Shown here: piece after piece, positions 10,137-18,859 of the stretch
How the letters are laid out: the number at the start of each line of letters is the position of its first letter
How positions within the stretch are numbered: position 1 is the first letter of the stretch
Assembly (NCBI GenBank): GCA_034696485.1
Contig: JAQIWT010000509.1
Location: 1 to 18,960 of the forward strand
Length of the DNA stretch: 18,960 nt
Direction: 5' to 3'
Source: Isohypsibius dastychi
Lineage: Eukaryota; Tardigrada; Eutardigrada; Parachela; Isohypsibiidae
The notes under the pieces: generated by a model
What the model was told of the DNA's origin: nothing
Database searches by the model: none
Seen by the model: the letters and a program-made list of their open reading frames with translations, nothing else
Program-made: the position numbers and the translations under genes

Positions 10137-13100
10137 ATGGGCGACGTGGTATTGGATATCACCTCCGATTCAAGTCTGAGTGATCTGGAACTGTCTGACA
10201 TTGAAGTTGTCGCGGAAGTGAAAAATGGCGTGGAATCTCCAATCATAAGCAACGACGAATCTCCAGAAAACCCTCGGAAGAAAGTGAAGCGAATCTCGGA
10301 ACCTCCCAAGACATCATTCGTTAAACCAGGAGAAAAAGCTGAACGTGAAACTTCGTTGAAGAACAGGAGTACAAGTCGTGAAGCTAATGGCGAGTGTTCT
10401 CTCACTCGATCTGCTGCTGCAAGTGCCAAGAGAATTAAACGCGGACGTGGAAGACGTCCGAAAAAGTCGAGGAGGAGTGCTGGAGCTTCGGAAAATGACT
10501 CTCAGAGTCGAAGCAGGTTTGTGTGATCTCCTCTGTTGATACTTTTCTGGTATGATCGCTGTTTCGAACGACATGAAAGATTTTATAAAATAAGGCTGGA
10601 AGATAAATTTGCTTCAAAATCGTATTGTTTTCTCGACTGTTCAGAATTTTCTGCGTGAAGATACTTTTCTTCGTGAATGAGGTCCCATGAAGTATTGAAG
10701 TTTTCAAATTAATTCAGACATTCTGTCTTTTTTGAGATGCTGATGTTGGCTCGCTTGGTTACCCTGTTTTTTTCCGAACACCCATTTTTTCTCTGAATCC
10801 ATTGTGCTCTAATATATAACTCTCCGGCAGGTAAAAAATGAATCATTTTTTTGTTGTTCACCGACTTTGTTGGTAGTGTTCGTATGTACATGTCTTGTCG
10901 AAGCTCACTTTCAGCTGCAGACTTTCCATTTTTTAGCGAATGAGGCTGAATTTTCTGTAGCTGCTAATTGTTTCTGTTGATTTTCGCAGAGTGAGAACTG
11001 TCAAGACGATCTCTTCGTATTACCGCTCTCCACCATCAACCTCTTCTAGAAGTTCGACCGTTTGTTACGAGCCCGAAGAGTCGGATTCACAGGACGGGGA
11101 TTCTGAATCTGAAGATGATACAGCCAAAAACGTTCGGCGTCGTTCAGCGCGTATTTCTCTTACCAAAAACCAAGAATCTCAACCTTCGACTCCAACAGAA
11201 ACACTCCGATCAACCAGTCAATCCTCAAAAACGCCTCGTGGGAAACCCAAACTTGTCATCGGTGAGAAGCAAGGGTCGCCAGAGCGCCGGAATACTTCCA
11301 ATTCCAAAACGGCCTCTTTAGGCCCGAGTTCATCCAAGTCTCAAATGACTCCAAAGCGACGCGGCGCTGCAGCATCTTCGACGGTCAGCAGTACACCGCG
11401 AACTTCTCGAAGCATTTCTGCTCTCAGCAAGCGCTCTTCAAGGACAGTGTCGTCTGAAAAAAGTTCTACCCTGGACTCCGTGAAGCGAATAACACGGCAA
11501 GATTCGGCGTTCAAAAGACGCCTTGATGCAGGATCGAGATCCAGGACGGTTACACCAAGACGAACTGTGCAGATAAAATCGGTCTCAACAGTGGAAAGAT
11601 GTTTAACAAGAAGTGCTGCGAAATCAAACTCGACAGAAAAGGGGGAACATGGAAAAGAGGATATCAGAAGTGAATCGTCATCTGAGGGCGATGAATGTAG
11701 CACTGACGACGGCGAATTTTATGAAGTGGAAGCGCTCGTGGCGTACCGGAAAACAACAAATGGTGTGTTTAGAATTAGGATTTATTTGTGAGATATTCCA
11801 TCAATTTATTTGTGTCGGCTGTAGGAATATATCAGTTCCGTGTTAAGTGGGAAGGATATGATCCGAGTGCAAACACATGGGAAAACATTGGAGAGTTATG
11901 GAGTGTGCGGAAGAAGATCGAGACTCTGTTAAAGGGAACTGGTAAAAAACTGGTGGTTGATCTGAAAAACAAGAAGATGGACGTGGTCCGAGAATATTGT
12001 GACGAGGGCACCCCGTCAAAGGAAGGCTGCAGAGCCCAGAAAACGGTCACTCATGCCAAAGTCGGACGTGAGTCCTGTTGGACGACTTTGAAATTTCGTG
12101 AAAAGAATATTTTTGGCTCTTGTAAATTTCAGAATCTAATCGGACCGAAGACCCGAAAACAGATGGAAATAATAGCGATCCGAACTGCAATAAAGGACCA
12201 AAAGAAAAACCAGGTACCTTGTGAGTTCGGCTTGTAAGACTTGTATTAACTGTCATTCTGCAGAAATATCTTTGCGGTGTCCTGTTCCAAGATGCCCATA
12301 TATTACTCGAAATGGCAAAATACCTAAAACTCATTTAGAAAATCATTCCAAAGTGACAGAATTCTCCTGTTCCCAATGTACCTATTATGCGTCGAATAAA
12401 GGCTGGCTGTTGAATCACATCCGGCTCCACGAGCACCTGAAGGATTCAAATGATGGTTAGTGGCAATTTCTTTCGAGCTGACAAAATTTGACAAATTTTT
12501 GCATGTTTGTCAACAAGTATTTTTTGCTTGAAAAATTTCGGTTTTTTAATCTGAATTTGTGTCAGCTGTGTGATATTCTTGTTGAAATTGATATCTCTTC
12601 AAACTATAACAGTTCCTGTTCTCGACAAAAGAGTATTTTTAACATTCGTTAGTTTCAGAATCCAGTCGTACTGAAGCCCCGGAAGGAGACGAGGATGAGA
12701 GCAAATCTGAAGACTGCGGTAAAGAAGGAGAGAAAAATTCAGGTACTCCGTGATTTTTGATTAATTGGAATAAGACTTAACTTCGATTTTTGCAGAAGAT
12801 TTTTTGCGATGTCCCTTTGCAGGATGCCCTTGCATATTTGGTGGAAAGCATAGAAAAAGCGGACTGAAAGCCCATTTGAAGAATCATTCTGAAGTCACGG
12901 AGTTCTCTTGTTCTCATTGTACTTATTTTGCAAAAAATAAAATCTGGCTGAAGAGACACACCAGCCTTCACGAGAACCTGGAGAAATCAGAAGACGGTTA
13001 GTTGCTCTTTTCTTTCCGTGTACGACATAGATTGGAAATTTTTGCACACTCCCACAACAAGTATTTTCTGCTTTGAAAATTTTTAGTTTTTCAATCTGAA

Positions 13101-16100
13101 CCAGTGTCAACTAAATGGAATATTCCTGTTGAAATTAACATTTCCTAAAATGCAACACCCCCGACTTGTTATCGAAAAAAGAGGGGTTGTAGCACTTGTT
13201 GGTTTTAGAATCCAGTCATACTAAATCACCGGAAGAAGATGAGGATGGCGGCCAATCCGAAGGCTGCAATAAAGGACAAGAGAGAAAATCAGGTACTCTG
13301 TGATTTTCAATCACTGTTGGACTAAGACTTCAATGTTGATTTTTGCAGAAGATTTTTCGCGATGTCCCATTGCAGGATGCCCTTGGATAGTTGAAAAGTA
13401 TAGAAAGGGCAGACTGAGGGCCCATGTGAAAAGTCATTCCAATGTCACAGAATTCTCTTGTTCTCATTGTACTTATTATGCAAAGACTAAATCTTCGCTA
13501 AAGAAACACACCAGTCTTCACAAGAATCTGGAGGAATCGGAGGATGGTTTGTTACTCTTTTCTTTCAGTGCACGAAATAGCTTGGAGATTTTTGCGTACA
13601 TACTTCCACAAAAAGTATTTTCTGCTTGAAAAGTATCAATTTTTCAATCTGCAATCACTGTAAACTTGTAATTGATTTTTCTTAACCTGTAACAGCCCGA
13701 TTTTTTATTGAAAAAGGAGGGTTTGTATCACTTGTTCGTTTTAGAATCCAGTCGGGCTGAAGCCCCTGAAGGAGATGGGGATGAGAGCGGCTGCGAAGAC
13801 ACCGATAAAGAACGAGAGAAAATACCAGGTACTCCGTGATTTTCACCTTGCTGGAGTTAGGTTTAATTTCGGTTCTTGCAGAAGTTTCTCTGCGATGTCC
13901 CATTGCTGAATGTCCCTGCATTTTTGTTGGACAGTATGGAAAGAACAGCTTGAAAGCCCATTTGGAGAATCATTCTACAGTCACAGAGTTCGCCTGTACT
14001 CATTGTAGTTATTATGCAAAGAATAAAGCCTGGCTGAAGAGACACACGAAACTTCACGAAAATCTGGAGGATTCGGAAGAAGGTTAGTTGCTCTTTCTTG
14101 TCATTCCATGAAGTATGTACGGAATTTTTGCATCCTCGTACAACACGTCTCTTTTTGGCCAAGAACTTTCGATTTTTTTATCATGAATTAATGACAATTT
14201 TAGGTATTCCTGTGGAATCTGGAAGCGACCATGAAAAACTCGAACCAGACGGTATGTGGGAATTGTGTCAAATGACCGAACGTTTTCCGAACTCCCAAGA
14301 TATCACTGCGTTATCTGGTGTTTATTCCATGTCAGAGATCAACAGTCTCGGTTCTTTGACCACTTACTACTTAGTAACTGAAGTCAGACTCAAATTGATG
14401 TTCTCTGTCTCCAATTTAAACTTCGAGTAATATGTTTAAAATTTTAGCGTTTTATGTTTTTTAGGCGATCTGCAGTGACAATTAGGCGACCGAATTTCTG
14501 CTCAGAATTCCCTGATGATAAATAACTGTTTGCAGATCCGGCGGAGGATGAAGTGAATGATCGCAAATCAACGTCTGAAATTGATTCCGATGTGAATCGG
14601 AAAGTAGTTGCTGTGGAATTACTGGCCGCCGATGCCGATCTGCCAAATGAGGCTGAAAAACTATCCGCCGACGGAAATGACGATGTAGAGAATGAGCAAA
14701 TTCTGGAAGCTTTGACTCCCGTGCCAGCAGAACCTGAGCTTCAAGAAACCGATCAGCCAGTTCTTCCGGCGTATTTTGAAGATGAAACGGGTAAGACATT
14801 CGGTTGACCCGAAGATAGGATAGCTGCGCCATTTGTTTTTCTCCAAATATGCCTGTTTCGGAAAAGACGTTTTACATGGTTGTTGTTGGTTGATTCTACG
14901 GTATATTATTTGTCTGGGTTTGAGTCCCGATGTTTCAAAATATACCTGTAAAAACCTTGGGGGGTTTTTATAATCCGCTGCACGAATTATCATGTCCCCC
15001 CCCCCCCGTGTATATTGGAAGGGGATAGAGAGCAGGCAGACTTTTCTCAAATAGGTTTTTGATAGAGAGCAGGCAGACTTTTCAAGACTTTTTGGAGGAA
15101 CTTTTGGGGGCCCGAAACGGCGCATGTGCATTTTCAAATATAACGTCACTTCCGGTCATGACGTCACTTCCGGTCATGACGTCACTTCCGGTCATGACGT
15201 CACTTTCGGTCATGACGTCATTGCCAGTGATGACGTCACCCAAAGTTTGATAGAGAGCAGGCAGACTTTTTCAAAAAGGTTTTTTAATAGAGAACAGGCA
15301 GACTTTTCAAGACTTTTTGGAAGAACTTTTGGGTGCCCGAAACCGTTGAACGATTGAAAGTCCCCCCCCCCCCCTGGGGGGGGGGGGACAAAAAGTTCGA
15401 TTTGATATTTCGAACAAATCAAGGCTTGTTTTTACAGATGTTGATGTGAACAACTTGGCTGAAGTGTTTGAGGATGAACCAGAATCACTCGGTGTGTTGC
15501 ACGCACCATCTACTTCAATTAGTTCACCCGGTATGGATGTGGTCAAGCTTAGAATGAAGGAGTGTTTTTTTTTCTTTGTCGCGGTCAGCCCGATCATTTT
15601 AAAAACTCTAATGTTTTTACAGGCTTTGACATTCCTACCGCGAACCAAGATCCTTGTTACCTCACAGGTGAGCATCAGGGCTTCTACATTCTTAAACCCT
15701 AAACTTAGACTGTTTTGTTGTTAGTAGCTATCGCTAACGACTTACCTTCGGCGGAAAAAAACACGGATAATGTTGGACCAGAGGAAACTAATTTTCATCC
15801 GGAAGCTGGTGTCGAAGAATACCAACCGAATACCAACGAGGTCACGGATGAAATTGTTGGTCCAGAAATCCCGAAATTGTTGATCAGTATCAAGAACTTG
15901 AAAGCTCCTGACAGTTCACATTTGCCGTTCTTTGAACATTCTGATGTTGAAGATTCTGATGAAGACGATGAGATCGATACATGTAAGTGAATGCTAATTA
16001 GCCAACAGGAAGGTCATCGGAATTTCGATTCAAGTGGTGAACTGCCTTGCCTGTTTTCCTGGGTTCTGTTTTCATTTCTTTGCATGGGGATTCTGTGAAT

Positions 16101-16619
16101 TTCATGTTGATTTAAAACAAAAGTATCCATGCGAATTACCTTGTATGCTTGATCATGGCCAAAGAAAGACCTTTAAATATGTTTACAGATTGGCTGGAAG
16201 AAGAATCGGATCTTGATGCCAGTGTCGTATCATACCACATACTTTCGCACAAAGAATCCGGACTAAAAATGATCCTTGATGAGCCCGCCGTTTCTCTCGT
16301 CGATTGGGAGTTTGTAGTTGCTTTTCGGAGGAATGATGGTCAACTGAGTGCCGCCGAATCTGCTACGGAAACGCTGTCTTTTGAAACCTGTTGCAAGCTG
16401 TGCCCGCTCGCGCTTCGTAGCTATCTTGTGGAACTAGAAGAAAGGGTTCGCATCCGTCGAGATGAACTTGTTGAACAGAAAGAGCAGAGAATTGCGGACC
16501 GAAGAGCCATCGCCGGAGTTATTGAACTTCAAGTGAAGATTTGTCAAAGTGCAAAAGCCCATGATCTGCTGCGGCAAATTATCATCGAGGAGCTTGAGTA
16601 TGAACGATATAATACTTAA
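10137..16619 (+). CDS. Chromodomain protein with four tandem C2H2 finger pairs
   Basis: Seventeen coding exons join in frame: 10137-10516, 10990-11762, 11825-12067, 12133-12213, 12264-12455, 12659-12742, 12796-12996, 13209-13292, 13349-13546, 13745-13828, 13882-14082, 14204-14251, 14536-14790, 15438-15530, 15623-15667, 15725-15982 and 16189-16619, about 1,216 residues. Residues 98-113 (KRGRGRRPKKSRR) are AT-hook/NLS-like. Residues 127-365 are Ser/Thr/Arg-rich. A chromodomain lies at about 370-421 (FYEVEALVAYRK, then IYQFRVKWEGYDPSANTWE); Y371, W393 and Y396 align with the HP1 aromatic cage, so methyl-lysine binding is expected. Eight C2H2 fingers follow at 493-840 as four pairs (C-x4-C-x12 to 15-H-x3-H, then C-x2-C-x12-H-x3-H), separated by acidic 28-residue linkers. 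The tail is acidic and ends in a charged, probably coiled-coil helix (LEERVRIRRDELVEQKEQR). I know no named family with this order. A chromatin-binding, DNA-binding nuclear role is inferred. Confidence 0.85.
10517..10989 (+). other. Intron 1 of the chromodomain coding region
   Basis: A 473-base phase-2 intron with a weak GTTTGT donor and a TTTTCGCAG acceptor. It is T-rich and I see no repeat or gene in it. It is the only intron of this coding region that is not in phase 1. Confidence 0.7.
12133..14203 (+). repeat. Four tandem genomic units, each encoding an acidic linker plus a zinc-finger pair
   Basis: Unit starts are 12133, 12659, 13209 and 13745, and the last unit ends at 14203; lengths are about 526, 550, 536 and 459 bases. 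Each unit is a linker exon (81-84 bases, peptide like ESSRTEAPEGDEDESKSEDC), a short intron opening GTAC, a finger exon (192-201 bases) and a longer intron opening GTTAGT or GTTTGT. Similarity extends into the introns: the AGGTACTCYGTGATTTT start of the short introns, and TTTTTGCA plus CAACAAGTATTTT in the long ones. The linkers and fingers of units 2-4 resemble one another most. Unit 1 is the most diverged. All exons are phase 1-1. Confidence 0.88.
15024..15119 (+). repeat. Direct repeat copy A flanking the CRE array
   Basis: A segment of about 96 bases that recurs at 15249-15344 with a constant offset of 225 bases and only scattered substitutions. Inside each copy the motif AGAGAGCAGGCAGACTTTT (or a near variant) occurs twice, 37 bases apart. 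Both copies end in GAACTTTTGGG followed by GCCCGAAAC. Confidence 0.85.
15141..15238 (+). repeat. Six-copy 18-base tandem repeat with palindromic CRE sites
   Basis: The unit is GTCATGACGTCACTTCCG. Perfect TGACGTCA palindromes start at 15159, 15177, 15195, 15213 and 15231, exactly 18 bases apart, and a degenerate TAACGTCA starts at 15141. Early copies are followed by CTTCCGG (an ETS-type core on the other strand); later copies degrade to CTTTCGG and TTGCCAG. TGACGTCA is the established CREB/ATF consensus. Regulatory use here is inference. Confidence 0.9.
15249..15344 (+). repeat. Direct repeat copy B flanking the CRE array
   Basis: The partner of the segment at 15024-15119, in the same orientation. 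It keeps the internal duplication of the AGCAGGCAGACTTTT motif at the same 37-base spacing; the second internal motif reads AGAACAGG instead of AGAGCAGG. It is followed closely by the C13-T-G12 tract. Confidence 0.85.
15362..15387. repeat. C13-T-G12 homopolymer palindrome
   Basis: Thirteen C, a single T, then twelve G. It is self-complementary and able to form a hairpin or quadruplex. Its exact length is prone to sequencing error. Confidence 0.8.
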
Positions 16620-16623
16620 TTAT

Positions 16624-16876
16624 TTTGTTCAACCGATCCGCCAAAGGGCACAGATATGAAATATTAATTCTTGGTTTTATATTTTTAAACTCACCGCTTT
16701 ATATCGTTTCGTTTGTTTTCAGCATGGAGGATGCTCTGCCTGTTAAGGTTTTTCGCAAGTTTGAAAATATCAGTTTGGACGATAAACAGCTTGCCGAGAT
16801 TGCCAAAGAAATCGACTCGACGGAATGGGAACTAATGACTGTTGGTTCCGAAGTCACCGATGTAGATAATCCCTGA
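16624..16876 (+). CDS. Possible small terminal exon or short ORF (50 residues)
   Basis: After the chromodomain gene's stop codon, a strong acceptor (GTTTGTTTTCAG, ending 16722) precedes an ATG at 16724 that opens 50 codons: MEDALPVKVFRKFENISLDD and onward to TDVDNP and stop at 16876. The peptide is acidic and helical-looking with no recognised family. It may be an alternative last exon of the chromodomain gene, joined from a donor inside the 16189-16619 exon (phase 2 would be needed to keep this frame), or a separate small gene. I found no convincing donor. Confidence 0.35.
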
Positions 16877-17307
16877 TTTTTGTGTGCTCAAACCGACTTT
16901 CAAATACTACAAACGATATATTTTTTGTGTATGTAAAGGAATATTTTTGTGCAGTTATATTCGTAGCAACGAATTTTTCGTTTCCAGAGAATGTATCAAA
17001 TTTGTTGATTTTATACGACTAACTATTTTCTCGCCTTTCATGTCTTGCTCTCTTTTTATGTTTGATTTTCTTGTGTTTTTTAATCAGATGTTCCTTCTGA
17101 GATCTGCTATGAGAAGGTTGTTTCGTTTCCTCCTGTGTTTTGCTTGTGAATACTGCAATGAAATTGACCTGGTCTGGTTTCTTACTGTTTGATTCTATTT
17201 CCTACCGAAGCGGCAGTGAGCCGAGCCGCTCCGCCTGCTACTCCGCTTCTCAACCTACTGCATAGTTTTCCAGCCTACGGAGGTGGAAAAATCCACCCAG
17301 TTGAGCA
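16877..17307. other. AT-rich intergenic sequence
   Basis: A T-rich stretch, then a short GC-richer patch near 17205-17260. The plus-strand open frame at 16884-17192 is a T-rich, Phe/Leu-rich translation with no supporting feature. It probably includes 3' UTR of the upstream gene. Confidence 0.4.
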
Positions 17308-17315
17308 GGATTGGG

Positions 17316-17763
17316 CCCATAGATGAGAATCCTAGTCCTAAGGGACGAGGGAAGCGACGAGGGACGAGGAAGTTCCTGAAATGGCGAGGAAACTAGGGAG
17401 ACAACCGAGGAGCCTAAATCTCCAAGGGAGCTAATGGAGGAAACTTCCTTAAAATCCTCTTTGAACTTTCGAAAAACGTCTGGGAGCCGTTCGCGAACAA
17501 TTCGTTTTTGATGTTTTTGGTGTAAAACAGAAGCCGGTATAGGGAAACTACCAGTGATGTGATGTTTTTGAACATTGCCCAAAATAGCGAAGACTGATGA
17601 CACATCGCTTTCTTTTAATCAAACGCATCGCAGGGAGTTAGGCTTTTCCCTAAAATTCCTAGGATCCTAAAACTTCTAGGGAGTCGACGAGGGAGCCGAA
17701 TAAAACCAAGGGAGGAAATTCCCTCCCCTAAAACAATCGAGGACTAGGATTCTCATCTATGGG
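17316..17763. mobile_element. MITE-like element with terminal inverted repeats
   Basis: The ends are a perfect 24-base inverted repeat: 17316-17339, beginning CCCATAGATGAGAATCC, and its reverse complement at 17740-17763. The interior of about 400 bases has no credible transposase and is rich in GGGA/CGAGGG and TCCC motifs. A matching GGATTGG at 17308-17314 and 17762-17768 may be a target-site duplication, though the second copy overlaps the inverted repeat by two bases. Size, non-coding content and inverted ends fit a miniature DNA transposon. I cannot assign the superfamily. Confidence 0.72.
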
Positions 17764-18084
17764 ATTGGCATCAGAATGTGCCTGTTTACGGATTATCGGC
17801 CTACAACACCTTCCTGAACCGATGCCGCACAATTGCGAAATAGAGCACCAGATTTCCTCGGTGTATATCGTCAACAAACTCTGAGTATTCTGTTTCGAAG
17901 CTCAATCTATCGTCGTTAAAATCATCGGAGGCGGAGGCCCCGCTAACAATTTAACTGAGGCGAAGCGGTGGTCTTGCGATTTGCCTGATTTTGCTCAAGC
18001 TTGATTCTGTCGCACTATTTTGTGATTGTTGGATCTCTTTCGTTCCGCCATTTGCTTGCTAGCTAACCTCCAACTTGATTCAAC
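17764..18084. other. Spacer upstream of the aprataxin gene
   Basis: About 320 bases between the MITE-like element and the aprataxin start, which should contain its promoter and 5' UTR. A GC-rich patch (GGAGGCGGAGGCCCCG) lies near 17930-17942. No TATA box was identified. Confidence 0.4.
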
Positions 18085-18684
18085 ATGAAACGAGCTCATC
18101 CTGAGGAAGAACCTGCAAATCTGCCCCATAAGCGCACAACCCCCTTCTGGCTCAATGGACTTCATGAGACGCTGAAGGATCCCAGGGAACGACTTTTCGA
18201 AGATGAAAAAATCGTGATAATTCGCGACAAGTTTCCCAAAGCCAGATTTCATTTTCTCGTCATACCAAAAGAAAGTCTGGATGATCTATCTGATCTGAAC
18301 TCCTCGCATGTCGCTTTGCTGACTCACATGATTGCGCAAGCCAATTCTTACGCGGAATCCCAAAACATTACCAAGAATTGCACCTTACGACTGGGTTTCC
18401 ACATGGTTCCTAGCATGAAGCCTCTTCACATGCATATGATCAGCCAGGATTTCGCTAGCGTCAGTTTGAAAACGAAAAAGCATTGGAATTCATTTACGAC
18501 GGAGTTTTTCGTTGATGCTGAGAAAATCCTTGAGGAGCTGAAAAGCAATGGAAAAGTGCAAGCGCCGGATAAAGAGAAAGCTGAGCAGCTGTTGAAAGGT
18601 CCTCTCAAGTGCCATGTGTGCAAAGAAGTTATGAGTTCGATCCCGCGGTTAAAGGACCACATTTCCAGGCATCCAAAGAAATGA
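18085..18684 (+). CDS. APTX: Aprataxin, short form without FHA domain (DNA 5'-AMP hydrolase)
   Basis: An uninterrupted 199-residue frame. The HIT domain spans about residues 20-145, with RFHFLVIPKE at 54-63 and the HIT motif LHMHMISQDF at 114-123; H117 aligns with the nucleophilic His of aprataxins. KKHWNSFTTEFF at 131-142 is a family signature. A C-terminal C2HH zinc finger follows: C176, C179, H192, H196 (CHVCKEVMSSIPRLKDHISRH). Aprataxins remove AMP from abortive ligation intermediates at DNA breaks in the nucleus. The vertebrate N-terminal FHA domain, which binds XRCC1/XRCC4, is absent, as in fly and yeast short forms. The start is well supported: an in-frame TGA lies three codons before the ATG. 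No intron is present, unlike every neighbour. Confidence 0.95.
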   Translation: MKRAHPEEEPANLPHKRTTPFWLNGLHETLKDPRERLFEDEKIVIIRDKFPKARFHFLVIPKESLDDLSDLNSSHVALLTHMIAQANSYAESQNITKNCTLRLGFHMVPSMKPLHMHMISQDFASVSLKTKKHWNSFTTEFFVDAEKILEELKSNGKVQAPDKEKAEQLLKGPLKCHVCKEVMSSIPRLKDHISRHPKK

Positions 18685-18720
18685 AGAAGTCTTATTGTTC
18701 TCGATAACTACGGTCGTGGA

Positions 18721-18726
18721 AATAAA
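18721..18726 (+). terminator. Polyadenylation signal of the aprataxin gene
   Basis: A canonical AATAAA 37 bases after the aprataxin stop codon, on the same strand. Confidence 0.75.
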
Positions 18727-18795
18727 CTCTGGATCAGTAGAATCGAGTCCTTATCCAGTTAATTTAGCGTAGGGTGATAGCGCGAGAATTTTCGT

Positions 18796-18848
18796 TGATT
18801 TCTGGTTTAATTTTTTCGTTTTCTGGTTTAATTTTTCCGTTTTTTCGT
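18796..18848 (+). repeat. Short tandem duplication, T-rich
   Basis: TTTCTGGTTTAATTTTT occurs twice in succession, about 22-24 bases apart, each copy followed by YCGTTTT. A local duplication in the aprataxin 3' flank. Confidence 0.7.
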
Positions 18849-18859
18849 AGATCGACGAC

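Larger units (their letters stand above)
14791..15437 (+). other. Repeat-bearing intron of the chromodomain gene
   Basis: A 647-base phase-1 intron (GTAAGA donor, TTTTTACAG acceptor). From about 14996 to 15387 it is occupied by a C12 run, two direct repeats, an 18-base CRE array and a C13-T-G12 palindrome. It is the longest intron in the gene and looks like the site of a repeat insertion. Confidence 0.75.

Noticed and set aside
14098-14430. 110-codon plus-strand frame after the fourth finger exon
   Set aside because: It is intron read-through that includes the genuine 48-base exon 14204-14251. The stretch before and after that exon has intron composition.
15141-15238. CRISPR-like regularity of short repeats
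   Set aside because: The 18-base units abut with no spacers and the genome is clearly eukaryotic, so this is a minisatellite-type tandem array.
15059-15250. Open frame with a repetitive SLPVMTSLPVMT peptide
   Set aside because: It is the translation of the 18-base CRE array, which is a multiple of three and therefore stays open. It lies within an intron and has no independent coding support.
17205-17260. GC-rich patch with GAAGCGG motifs resembling another at 17930-17970
   Set aside because: The similarity is short and partly direct, partly inverted; I could not define repeat ends.
17250-17603. 117-codon minus-strand frame overlapping the MITE-like element
   Set aside because: It crosses the left inverted repeat and has no transposase or other motif; it is most likely chance openness in the element.
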